Assembly (NCBI GenBank): GCA_016714015.1
Contig: JADJNZ010000004.1
Coordinates: 558,001 to 622,000, forward strand
Source of the DNA: Gemmatimonadota bacterium
Lineage (GTDB): Bacteria > Gemmatimonadota > Gemmatimonadetes > Gemmatimonadales > Gemmatimonadaceae
Reading direction: 5' to 3'
Length of the DNA stretch: 64,000 bases
Below the pieces are notes generated by a model. The model was given only the letters and a program-made list of their open reading frames with translations. It did not search any database and was not told the origin of the DNA. The position numbers were made by a program, and so were the translations under genes. Shown one piece after another: positions 30,378 to 38,855 of this stretch (position 1 is its first letter; the number at the start of each line of letters is the position of its first letter).

Positions 30378-31682
30378 ATGGCAGACCTCCGCCTTCCGAC
30401 CAACCAGATCGTCCGTCCCGACAAGGACCGTTTCCTCAACGAGGAGAACCCCTTCGAGGCGATGATGTCGCGCCTCGACCGGGCCGCCTCGCTGCTCGAC
30501 CTCGAGCCGGGCATCTACAAGGTCCTGCGCAGCCCCGAGAAGGAGATCACCGTGTCGATCCCGGTGATGATGGACAACGGCGAGGTGGAGGTCTTCACCG
30601 GCATCCGTGTCCTGCACAACACGTCGCGTGGCCCGGCCAAGGGCGGCATCCGCTTCGACATGAACGTCACGCTGGACGAGGTGAAGGCGCTCGCCGCGTG
30701 GATGACCTGGAAGTGCGCGGTGGTGAACATCCCGTTCGGCGGGGCGAAGGGCGGCGTGATCTGCGACCCGCTCAAGATGTCGGTCGGCGAGCTCGAGCGC
30801 GTGACGCGCCGCTACACGTCGGGCATCATCCAGACGCTGGGTCCCGACTCGGACGTGCCGGCGCCGGACGTCAACACGAACGAGCGCGTGATGGCGTGGC
30901 TCATGGACACCTACTCGATGCATGTCGGTCACACGGTCAACGCCGTGACGACGGGCAAGCCGGTGGAGATGGGCGGGTCACTCGGGCGGCGCGAGGCCAC
31001 GGGCCGCGGCGTGATGTTCTGCGTCCTCCAGTCGCTCGAGCACCTCAAGATGGACGTGAAGGGCGCGACCGTCGCGGTGCAGGGCTTCGGGAACGTCGGC
31101 TCCATCGGCGCGCAGCTGATCCAGCAGGCGGGTTGCAAGATCGTCGCGATCAGCGACCGCACCGGCGGGTGGCACGACCCGAAGGGCTTCGATGTCGACG
31201 ACGCCATGGCGTACGTCAAGAAGAACAAGACGCTCGACGGCTACAACAAGGGCACGGCCATCACGAACGAGCAACTCCTCGAGCTCGAGGTGGACGTGCT
31301 CGTGCCGGCCGCGCTCGAGAACGTGATCACGTCGAAGAACGCCAAGAACATCAAGGCGAAGGTGATCTGCGAGGGCGCCAACGGCCCCACGACGGCGGCC
31401 GCCGACGCGATCCTCGACGAGAAGGGCATCTTCGTCGTGCCGGACATCCTCGCGAACGCGGGCGGCGTCACGGTCAGCTACTTCGAGTGGGTGCAGAACC
31501 GGGGCGGCTACTACTGGACCGAGCAGGTGGTGAACGACCGCCTGCGCGACATCATGGTGAACAGCTTCCGCGACGTGCTCAAGCTCTCGATGCAGCACAA
31601 GGTGAACATGCGGACCGCGGCATACATGGTCGCGATCAGTCGCGTCGCGACGGTGCACCGCCTGCGCGGCATCTATGCGTGA
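30378..31682 (+). CDS. gdhA: Glutamate dehydrogenase (Glu/Leu/Phe/Val dehydrogenase family)
   Basis: Interconverts glutamate with 2-oxoglutarate and ammonia using NAD(P). 434 residues, typical of the hexameric family. The substrate-binding lysine is in GPAKGGIRF and the catalytic lysine in NIPFGGAKGGV. The N-domain has PAPDVNTNERVMAW; the cofactor domain begins AVQGFGNVGSIGAQL, and the C-terminus has CEGANGPTT and ANAGGVTVSYFEWVQN. Family members differ in substrate, but close matches to these blocks are glutamate enzymes. ATG 30378 lacks a strong Shine-Dalgarno. Confidence 0.93.
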   Translation: MADLRLPTNQIVRPDKDRFLNEENPFEAMMSRLDRAASLLDLEPGIYKVLRSPEKEITVSIPVMMDNGEVEVFTGIRVLHNTSRGPAKGGIRFDMNVTLDEVKALAAWMTWKCAVVNIPFGGAKGGVICDPLKMSVGELERVTRRYTSGIIQTLGPDSDVPAPDVNTNERVMAWLMDTYSMHVGHTVNAVTTGKPVEMGGSLGRREATGRGVMFCVLQSLEHLKMDVKGATVAVQGFGNVGSIGAQLIQQAGCKIVAISDRTGGWHDPKGFDVDDAMAYVKKNKTLDGYNKGTAITNEQLLELEVDVLVPAALENVITSKNAKNIKAKVICEGANGPTTAAADAILDEKGIFVVPDILANAGGVTVSYFEWVQNRGGYYWTEQVVNDRLRDIMVNSFRDVLKLSMQHKVNMRTAAYMVAISRVATVHRLRGIYA

Positions 31683-31715
31683 TGCGGGCGTCGCCCCGCG
31701 CATGACGGGGCGGCG

Positions 31716-32180
31716 GTGAAGGTCTGGCTGGCCGCCGTCGGGAAGCCGCGCGATGCGGCGCTGGCGGCGGCCATTCGCGAGTACGAGACCCGGGCGGCGC
31801 GCTATTGGCCGCTCGAGGTGGTGGAAGTGAAGGAGGAGTCGGCCCGCACGGCGAGCGAGGCCGTGGTGATGCGGAAGGAGGGGGAACGCCTGCTCGAGCG
31901 GCTCCCGAACACCGCGCGCCTCGTGCTCTGCGACCCGGGCGGGGAGACGATGGACTCCCGCGCCTTCGCCGCGATGCTCCGGCAGCAGCGCGAGCGGGCG
32001 CAGGACGTGGCGTTCGTGATCGGCGGCGCGCATGGGCTGGGCGACGTCGTGCGCGCGCGGCCCCATCGCCGGCTCGCGATCGCCCCCTGGACGCTCCCGC
32101 ACGAACTGGCGCGCCTCGTGCTCGCCGAACAGCTCTACCGCGCCGGCACCATCGGCCGGAACGAACCCTACCACAAGTGA
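31716..32180 (+). CDS. rlmH: 23S rRNA pseudouridine1915 N3-methyltransferase RlmH
   Basis: SPOUT-fold enzyme that methylates pseudouridine 1915 in 23S helix 69. 154 residues, the usual size. The knot region has VLCDPGGETMDSRAFA and FVIGGAHGLGDVVRAR, and the protein ends with the diagnostic EQLYRAGTIGRNEPYHK. The GTG start at 31716 gives the standard opening (KVWLAAVGK). It follows gdhA by 33 bases. Confidence 0.96.
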   Translation: MKVWLAAVGKPRDAALAAAIREYETRAARYWPLEVVEVKEESARTASEAVVMRKEGERLLERLPNTARLVLCDPGGETMDSRAFAAMLRQQRERAQDVAFVIGGAHGLGDVVRARPHRRLAIAPWTLPHELARLVLAEQLYRAGTIGRNEPYHK

Positions 32181-32241
32181 CGCGCCCACCCGTGCTGTCC
32201 TGCTCCTGCCTCCGCCTGGCGCGCCGCGCCGAGTCCTGTCG

Positions 32242-33788
32242 ATGAGCGCGCCGCGCGTCGTCACCGAGTCGCTGGGCGGCGGACCGCTCTCGCGCGCCGC
32301 GCAGGACGGCCAGGCGCCGCGCGAGTGGTACCGGGAGCGCCCCGAGGCGCAGACGCGTGGAAGGAGCACGCGGAGCAGGTCCGCGGCGAGTTCGCCGCCA
32401 GCCGGTGGCTGGCCGGGTTGCGGCCCGCCTTCGACGCGTCGGGCGCGGCGGCCGAGCGGCTCGAACGTGTCGCCGCGGCGAACGGGATCGTCGTCACCAC
32501 CGGCCAGCAGCCCGGCCTCTTCGGCGGCCCCACCTATACGCTGCTCAAGGCCTTCAGTGCGCTCGCGCTCGCCGACCGCATCGAGCGCGAGACAGGGATC
32601 CCGACGGCGCCGGTGTTCTGGGCCGCGACCGATGACGCCGACTTCGCCGAAGCCTCCTGGACCGCCATCGCGGAGGACGGCGTCGTGAAGCGGCTCTCGG
32701 TCCAGCGGGCGGGCAAGGACGGACTCGTCATGGCCGAGATGCCCATAGGCGACACGTCTGAGCAGTACGCGGCACTGGTCGCCGCGGCGGGCTCGGCGCC
32801 GCACGCCGGTGTGCTCGAGGCGCTCAAGGCCGCGTACGACCCGGAGGCGACCGTCGGGTCGGCGTACGTGCGGTTCCTGCGCGCCCTGCTCGAACCGCAC
32901 GGCATCGCCGTGCTCGATGCGTGGCATCCGGCGACGCGGGCCGCGGCGCGACCCACGCTCGTGCAGGCGCTGCGCCGCGCGCCGGTCGTGGACGAGGCCC
33001 TCGCGCTCCGCACCGTGGCCATCGAACGCGCCGGCTTCCGCGCGCAGGTCGCGCGCGTGCCGCGCCTCTCCCTCGTCTTCCGCGGCGTCGTGGGCGTGAA
33101 GGAGCGCGTGCCGATCCTGCAGGCGACCGACGTCGCCGACCGCGCCGACGCCGTCCTCTCGCCCAATGTGCTGCTCCGCCCCATCGTCGAACGGCGCATC
33201 CTCCCCACGGTCGCCTATGTGGCCGGGCCCGGCGAGATCGCGTACTTCGCGCAGGTGGGCGCCGTCGCCGAGGCGCTCGGCACCGCGGTGCCGCTCGTCG
33301 TCCCGCGCTGGGCCGCGACGATCGTCGAGCCCGCCGTCGACCGGCGGCTCGGTCGCCTCGGGATGGTGATCGAGGACGTGCGCGCCCCGCACGACGCGGA
33401 GCGGCGGTTGGGCGACCGGGCCGTGCCGGCGGACATCCGTGCCGGGCTCGAAGGGCTGCGCGAGGATCTCGCGAAACGCCTCGGCGCGCTGCGCGAGTCA
33501 TCCGCCGCGATCGACGATCTCGTGCCCGAGCGCGTGATCGAGGGCGCGCGGCACCAGCTCCTCCATCGCGTCGATCGGCTGGAGCGCCGCTTGCGGGCCG
33601 CCGCGCGCGCCCGGCAGACCGAGGCGGTGCAGGACCTCGCCGCCGTCCGCGCCGCGCTCATGCCCGAGGGGCAGCGTCAGGAGCGCCGCCTCAACCCGGT
33701 GCCGATGCTCGCACGACATGGCGACCTGCTCGTCGCGCAGCTCAAGGCGGGCGCCGCGATGCACGCGGGGACGCTGGTCGGCGCGTGA
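32242..33788 (+). CDS. bshC: Bacillithiol biosynthesis cysteine-adding enzyme BshC, with a one-base frameshift near 32350
   Basis: BshC adds cysteine to glucosamine-malate, the last step of bacillithiol synthesis. The main frame (to TGA 33786-33788) contains the family core: VVTTGQQPGLFGGPTYTLLKAF, PTAPVFWAATDDADFAEA, VAYVAGPGEIAYFAQVG and VPLVVPRWAATIVEP, with a C-terminal coiled coil and Arg-rich end. The natural N-terminus (MSAPRVVTESLGGGPLSRAAQDGQ, then WYRERPEA) is in another frame from ATG 32242. Adding one C after 32350 joins the two as RPEAPDAWKEH, the expected sequence. So this is a one-base deletion: assembly error or a real lesion. A GTG at 32325 could give a shortened protein. Other bsh genes are not in the window. 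Confidence 0.85.
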
Positions 33789-33795
33789 GCCGCCC

Positions 33796-35337
33796 GTGAG
33801 CACCTGGGGCGGCGCCCGCCTGATCGCCGCGGGGATCCTGCTCAGCCGCATCTTCGGGCTCGTGCGCCAGAAGGTGTTGGCGTTCTTCCTTGGCGACGGG
33901 ATGGCGGCCGACGTGCTCACCGCCGCCTTCCGCATCCCGAACTTCCTGCAGAACCTGTTCGGTGAAGGCGTGCTCTCGGCGTCGTTCATCCCGGTCTACT
34001 CACGGCTCCTCGCCGACGGGAAGCGCGAGGAGGCGGGGCGCGTCGCCGGCGCGGTCTTCGCACTGCTCGCGCTCACGACCGCCGTGCTCGTCCTCGGCGG
34101 CATGGCGGCGACGCCGCTGCTCGTCGACCTGATCGCGCCGGGCTTCGCCGGCGATGCTCGCGCCCTCGCGGTGCGGCTCGTCCGCCTGATCTTCCCCGGT
34201 GTGGGCATGCTCGTGCTCTCCGCCTGGTGCCTCGGCGTGCTCAACTCGCACCGCCGCTTCTTCCTGTCGTACGCGTCGCCGGTGCTGTTCAACCTCACGG
34301 TGATCGTCGCGCTGCTCGCGCAGGGGAACGGGGAGACGGCCGACCGCATCGCGTGGATCGCGGCGGTGGCGAGCGTCGCGGGGAGCGCGCTGCAGTTCGC
34401 GGTCCAGCTGCCGCTCGTGCTTCGAAGCGAGCCAGGGCTGCGCTTCACGCCCGACCTCTCGTCGCCGTTGGTGCGCAGCGTGGCGACACGGTTCGGCACG
34501 GTCGTGTTCGGCCGCGGCGTGGTGCAGGTGAGCGCCTTCGTCGACACCGCGATCGCGTCGTTCATCAGCGTGGGGTCGGTGGCGACGCTCGGGTACGCTC
34601 AGGCCATCTCGATGCTGCCCGTTTCGCTCTTCGGCATGTCGGTGTCGGCCGCCGAGCTGCCGGCGATGTCCGGCGAGGTGGGGGACGAGGCGCAGGTCGC
34701 CGCGGCGATCCGCACGCGCCTCGACCGCGGGCTCGCGCGGATCGCCTTCTTTGTCGTGCCGTCGGCCGCGGCCTTCCTGCTCATCGGCGACGTGCTCGCC
34801 GCGGGGCTGTACCGCGGCGGCGCGTTCACGGTGCAGAGCGGGCTCTGGGTGTGGATGGCGCTCGCGGGGAGCGCGATCGGCCTCGTGGCGGGGACGATGG
34901 GGCGGCTCTACTCCTCGGCGAGTTACGCGATGGGCGATGCGACGACCCCGCTGCGCTACGCGCTCATCCGCGTGGTGCTCGGCGCCTGCCTCGGTGCAAC
35001 GGGAGTCCTGCTCATCACGCGGGCCACCACGCTCGATCCGCGCTACGCGATCTTCGCGCTCACCGCCGGCTCGGGCATCGCCGCCTGGGTGGAGTACCAG
35101 CTGCTGCGCCGCGCCATCGGACGGCGGGTGGGCCCGACCGGCGTGCCGGGCCGCCGCTTGGCGACGCTGTGGGCGCTCGCGCTCGTCGCGGGACTCCTCG
35201 CATTCGGTACGCGGCTCCCGCTCCAGGCCGAGGGCGTCAATGCGATCGTGCAGGCGACGGCGGCCGTCGCGGTGTTCGGCGCCGCGTACCTCGGCGGGGC
35301 CCGGCTCCTCAAGGTGGACGATGCGCGACGCGCCTGA
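33796..35337 (+). CDS. murJ: Lipid II flippase MurJ
   Basis: MOP-superfamily transporter that flips lipid II for peptidoglycan synthesis. 513 residues, mostly hydrophobic, with about 14 predicted membrane helices. The N-terminus has ILLSRIFGLVRQKVLAFFLG and DVLTAAFRIPNFLQNLFGEGVLSASFIPVYS, the classic MurJ/MviN opening, including the essential central-cavity arginines. GTG 33796 is the only start in frame after the bshC stop. It overlaps uvrC by 17 bases. Confidence 0.95.
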   Translation: MSTWGGARLIAAGILLSRIFGLVRQKVLAFFLGDGMAADVLTAAFRIPNFLQNLFGEGVLSASFIPVYSRLLADGKREEAGRVAGAVFALLALTTAVLVLGGMAATPLLVDLIAPGFAGDARALAVRLVRLIFPGVGMLVLSAWCLGVLNSHRRFFLSYASPVLFNLTVIVALLAQGNGETADRIAWIAAVASVAGSALQFAVQLPLVLRSEPGLRFTPDLSSPLVRSVATRFGTVVFGRGVVQVSAFVDTAIASFISVGSVATLGYAQAISMLPVSLFGMSVSAAELPAMSGEVGDEAQVAAAIRTRLDRGLARIAFFVVPSAAAFLLIGDVLAAGLYRGGAFTVQSGLWVWMALAGSAIGLVAGTMGRLYSSASYAMGDATTPLRYALIRVVLGACLGATGVLLITRATTLDPRYAIFALTAGSGIAAWVEYQLLRRAIGRRVGPTGVPGRRLATLWALALVAGLLAFGTRLPLQAEGVNAIVQATAAVAVFGAAYLGGARLLKVDDARRA

Positions 35338-37201
35338 GGCCGTCGTCCTCAAGCTCGCGCACCTGCCCGAGTCGCCAGGGGTCTACCTCTGGATGGACGC
35401 GGCAGGGGAGATCCTCTACGTCGGCAAGGCGAAGCGGCTGCGGCCCCGCGTCCGCAGCTACTTCGCGAGCGACCATTGGGACAATCCCAAGACCCAGCGC
35501 CTCGTCGAGCGGATCGCCGACGTCGAGACGATCGTGGTGCCCGACGAGGCGCACGCGCTCGTCCTCGAACAGAACCTCATCAAGGAGCACCGGCCCAAGT
35601 ACAACGTGATGCTGCGGGACGACAAGTCGTACCCGTACATCAAGGTGACGGTGCAGGAACCGTATCCGCGCGTCCTCGTCACCCGGCAGCTCAAGGGCGA
35701 GGGGGCCCGCTACTTCGGGCCGTACACCGACGTGGCCGCGATGCGCCGCGCGCTCGATGTGGTGAAGCGCGTCTTCACCGTCCGCTCGTGTCGCTACGAC
35801 ATGCCGCGCGAGATGCCGGATCGTGCCTGTCTCGACCATCACATCGGGCTCTGCAAGGCGCCCTGCATCGGCCTCCAGTCGCAGGCGGAGTATCGCGCGA
35901 TGATCGACGAGGTGGTCGACTTCCTCGACGGGCGGACCGACGACGTCGTGAAGCGCGTGAAGGCGCGGATGGAGCAGGCGGCCGAGGCGCTCGAGTTCGA
36001 GCGCGCGGCGGAGCTGCGCGACGCGATCGCCCGGCTGCAGCGGCTGGAGGAGCCGACCGTGGTGATGGAGGTCGAGGGAGGTGACCGCGATGTGGTCGGG
36101 TACGCGCGCGACGGCGATGACGCCGCGGCCACGCTCCTCCGCATCCGCCAGGGGAAGCTCGTCGCACGCGAGCATCGCTTCCTCGAGGGCGTGGAGGGCG
36201 AGACCGACGGCAATGTGCTCTCGGCGTACCTCGTCGGCTCGTACCTGAAGGCGCCGGCTCGCGCGCGCGAACTGCTCATCCCCTTCGACTTCGAGGACCG
36301 CGAGCTCTTCGAGCAGGCGCTGGCCGGCGAGGCGAAGGTGCTCTACCCGCAGCGCGGCCCCAAGCGCGAGCTGCTCGACCTCGCCGAACAGAACGCCCGG
36401 CACCTGTTGGAGGAGTTCAAGCTCGCCGACCAGGAGATCGACCAGCGCGCTGCGGATCCCGTGTACGAGCTCGGCCAGCAGCTCGGGCTCGAGAAGCTCC
36501 CGCGCTCGCTCGTCTGCTTCGACAACTCCACGGCGCAGGGCAAGGACAGCGTCGGGAGCATCGTCTGGTTCGAGAACGGCCGGCCGCGTCGCGCGGAGTA
36601 TCGCACGATGAAGGTGAAGACCGTCGACGAGGCCGCGGGGCCGGATGACTTCCAGTCGATGCGCGAGGTGGTCGGCCGGTACTTCCGTCGCCGACTCGAG
36701 GAGCGGAAGCCGCTCCCCGACCTGGTGGTGGTGGACGGCGGGAAGGGGCAGCTCAGCGCCGCCGACGAGGCGCTCCAGGCGCTCGGCCTCGGCGCCTTGC
36801 CACTCGTGAGCCTCGCGAAGCGCGAGGAGGAGATCTTCGTGCGCGGTCGCTCGGAGCCACTGCGGCTCTCGAGACGCTCGCCCGCATTGCGGCTCATGCA
36901 GCAGGCGCGCGACGAGGCGCACCGCACCGCGGTCGGCTACAACCGGAAGCGCCGCTCCATGCGGACGCTCACGAGCGAGCTCCTCAGCATCCCGGGCGTG
37001 GGCCCGAAGAAGCGCAGCATGCTCCTCGCCACCTTCGGCTCGCTCCAGGGCGTGAAGGAGGCGAGTCTCGAGCAGATCGCCGGCGTGGAGGGGTTCAGCG
37101 AAACGAGTGCGAAGCGGGTATTGCAGGCACTGGGCGTGCTGCCCGCGACCGGACCGGTCGAGCCGATCCCCCCGGCGGCCACGGAACCGACCTCCGAGTG
37201 A
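35321..37201 (+). CDS. uvrC: Excinuclease ABC subunit C
   Basis: Nuclease of nucleotide excision repair, cutting on both sides of the lesion. 626 residues. The N-terminal GIY-YIG domain reads SPGVYLWMDAAGEILYVGKAKRLRPRV. A four-cysteine area (CRYD, CLDHHIGLCKAPCIG) follows, then a UVR motif (about 205-240, EALEFERAAELRDAI) for UvrB contact. The C-terminal RNase H-like nuclease has FDNSTAQG, VVVDGGKGQLSAA and VSLAKREEEIF. Two helix-hairpin-helix units end the protein (IPGVGPKKRSMLL). ATG 35321 lies inside the murJ end. Confidence 0.97.
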   Translation: MRDAPEAVVLKLAHLPESPGVYLWMDAAGEILYVGKAKRLRPRVRSYFASDHWDNPKTQRLVERIADVETIVVPDEAHALVLEQNLIKEHRPKYNVMLRDDKSYPYIKVTVQEPYPRVLVTRQLKGEGARYFGPYTDVAAMRRALDVVKRVFTVRSCRYDMPREMPDRACLDHHIGLCKAPCIGLQSQAEYRAMIDEVVDFLDGRTDDVVKRVKARMEQAAEALEFERAAELRDAIARLQRLEEPTVVMEVEGGDRDVVGYARDGDDAAATLLRIRQGKLVAREHRFLEGVEGETDGNVLSAYLVGSYLKAPARARELLIPFDFEDRELFEQALAGEAKVLYPQRGPKRELLDLAEQNARHLLEEFKLADQEIDQRAADPVYELGQQLGLEKLPRSLVCFDNSTAQGKDSVGSIVWFENGRPRRAEYRTMKVKTVDEAAGPDDFQSMREVVGRYFRRRLEERKPLPDLVVVDGGKGQLSAADEALQALGLGALPLVSLAKREEEIFVRGRSEPLRLSRRSPALRLMQQARDEAHRTAVGYNRKRRSMRTLTSELLSIPGVGPKKRSMLLATFGSLQGVKEASLEQIAGVEGFSETSAKRVLQALGVLPATGPVEPIPPAATEPTSE

Positions 37202-37224
37202 GGCGCCCCGCATCGCGTATCAGT

Positions 37225-37249
37225 CCTTCCTCCTTCATCCTTCAGCCTT
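37225..37249 (+). repeat. 25-base pyrimidine-rich repeat, copy 1 (before thrC)
   Basis: Exactly identical to 46332-46356. It is built from CCTTC/CATCCTT-like units and ends nine bases before the thrC ATG. It lies in a 57-base gap after uvrC. Confidence 0.9.
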
Positions 37250-37258
37250 CCTCGCCGC

Positions 37259-38401
37259 ATGACCTGGTCGCTCCAGTGTTCCGCCTGCGCCTACACCCAG
37301 CCTGACGGCCTCAAGCTCGCGTCGCTCTGCCCCGACTGCGGCCAGCCCCTGCTCGCGCGCTACGCGACCGCGGTGCCGCGCAGCGCGATCACGGGCGACG
37401 CGAGCCTCTGGCGCTACCGCGCGGCGCTGCCGCTCGCGGCGCACGAGGCCGCGGTGACGCTGGGCGAGGGGATGACGCCGATGATCGAGCTGCCACATCT
37501 CGCGGCCGACGTCGGCGTGCGGCGGCTCTGGGTGAAGGACGAGGGGATCAACCCCACCGCGAGCTTCAAGGCGCGTGGCCTCATGATGGCGGTGACCCGC
37601 GCCAAGGCGTTGCGCCTGCCCGGCGTGTGCGTGCCCACGGCCGGGAACGCGGGGATCGCGCTGGCCGCGTACGCCGCCGCGGCCGGGATTCCCTGTCGCA
37701 TCTTCGCACCCGAGACCACGCCGCCCCCGATCCTCGGATCGATCCGCGCGTTCGGCGCCGAGCTCGTCCTCGTCGCGGGGCACATCGGCGATGCGGGGAA
37801 GGCCACGATGGCCTTCGCGAAGGAGAGCGGCCACTTCAACGTCGCCACCGTGCGCGAGCCGTATCGCGTGGAGGGCATGAAGACGATGGGCTACGAGGTC
37901 GCCGAGCAGCTCGGCTGGCGGCTGCCCGACGCGATCGTCTATCCGACCGGCGGCGGCGAGGGGACGATCGGGATCTGGAAGGCGATGGCCGAGATGGTCG
38001 CGTGGGGCTGGCTGCCCGCTGACGCACCGCTGCCGCGCATGATCATCGCGCAGGCGTCCGGTTGCGCGCCTCTCGTGCGCGCCTTCCACGCCGGTGAGGG
38101 GAAGGCCACGCCGTGGGAGTCCCCCGCGACGCACGCGAGCGGCCTGCGCGTGCCCGGCCCGCTCGGCGACCGCATGACCCTGCGCACGCTCCGCGAGAGC
38201 CGCGGCGAGGCCGAGGCGGTGAGCGAGGAGCGGATCCGGCACGGCACGTTCCTGCTCGCGTCGAAGAGCGGCATCGATGCGGCGCCGGAGGGCGGGGCCG
38301 CGCTCGAGGCGACCCGTCAGCTCGTCGCGGCCGGACGGCTCTCGAAGGACGCCGAGGTCGTGGTCTTCAACACCGGTTCCGGGGCCAGCTATCGCTGGTG
38401 A
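37259..38401 (+). CDS. thrC: Threonine synthase with N-terminal zinc ribbon
   Basis: PLP enzyme converting O-phosphohomoserine to threonine. 380 residues. An N-terminal zinc ribbon has CSAC and CPDC pairs. The PLP lysine is in NPTASFKARG (about residue 103). The phosphate-binding loop is PTGGGEGT, and TAGNAGIALAAYAAAAG holds the usual asparagine. The zinc-ribbon form is common among non-enteric threonine synthases. ATG 37259 has no Shine-Dalgarno; the 25-base repeat occupies the leader. Homoserine enzymes are not in the window. Confidence 0.93.
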   Translation: MTWSLQCSACAYTQPDGLKLASLCPDCGQPLLARYATAVPRSAITGDASLWRYRAALPLAAHEAAVTLGEGMTPMIELPHLAADVGVRRLWVKDEGINPTASFKARGLMMAVTRAKALRLPGVCVPTAGNAGIALAAYAAAAGIPCRIFAPETTPPPILGSIRAFGAELVLVAGHIGDAGKATMAFAKESGHFNVATVREPYRVEGMKTMGYEVAEQLGWRLPDAIVYPTGGGEGTIGIWKAMAEMVAWGWLPADAPLPRMIIAQASGCAPLVRAFHAGEGKATPWESPATHASGLRVPGPLGDRMTLRTLRESRGEAEAVSEERIRHGTFLLASKSGIDAAPEGGAALEATRQLVAAGRLSKDAEVVVFNTGSGASYRW

Positions 38402-38431
38402 GCGCGGGCCGCGCCCGACGGAGCGCGGGAC

Positions 38432-38803
38432 TCACGCGCCGTCGGAGAGGAGCCAGGCGGCCGCTTCGGTCTCGTCGGTGAAGATCCGGCAACGCATCAG
38501 GTCGCCGGCGAGCAGTTGCAGTTGGCGCGCGATCCCCATCTCGATCGGTCGGGACACGACGACCGCGACCTGCCACCCGCCCGGCGGCGTCTGCGGCGCC
38601 ATGACCCCGCGGAGCGCCGCGGCGAGGTCGGTGCCGATGAACGTGAGTTCCACGTCGCGGATGTCCGCCAGCGAGCGACCGCAGGCCCGGACGAACGGAT
38701 CCGCGAGCACGACGCGCCAGTGCGCGGTGAGCTCGTCGATCGCCACGGGACCGGCGTATCGGTCCCGGATGAATCCGTTGTCGTGAGTGTAGCTGGCCGG
38801 CAT
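38432..38803 (-). CDS. Small STAS/SpoIIAA-like hypothetical protein
   Basis: A 123-residue soluble protein, the only minus-strand gene left of 51 kb. The order looks alternating beta/alpha: YAGPVAIDELTAHW, DPFVRACGRSLADIRDVELTFIG and WQVAVVVSRPIEMGIARQLQLLAG, ending RIFTDETEAAAWLL. The end, where a strand and helix carry DETEAAAWL, resembles SpoIIAA/STAS-like proteins found in several phyla, often of unknown function. ATG 38803 has GGAG upstream; a TTG at 38836 would add 11 residues. It is convergent with thrC and divergent from larC, whose upstream region it shares. No function is claimed. Confidence 0.7.
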   Translation of the reverse strand: MPASYTHDNGFIRDRYAGPVAIDELTAHWRVVLADPFVRACGRSLADIRDVELTFIGTDLAAALRGVMAPQTPPGGWQVAVVVSRPIEMGIARQLQLLAGDLMRCRIFTDETEAAAWLLSDGA

Positions 38804-38855
38804 CCGGGCGCTCCGCTTGGTGACACGAACGGTCAAGGATAATAGATTCCCCTAC

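Noticed and set aside
37202..37258. Threonine or T-box leader before thrC
   Set aside because: Only the short pyrimidine repeat is present; no leader peptide, anti-terminator or T-box sequence is visible.
38402..38431. Hairpin between thrC and the convergent small gene as a bidirectional terminator
   Set aside because: The pairing is imperfect and there is no T or A tract on either side.
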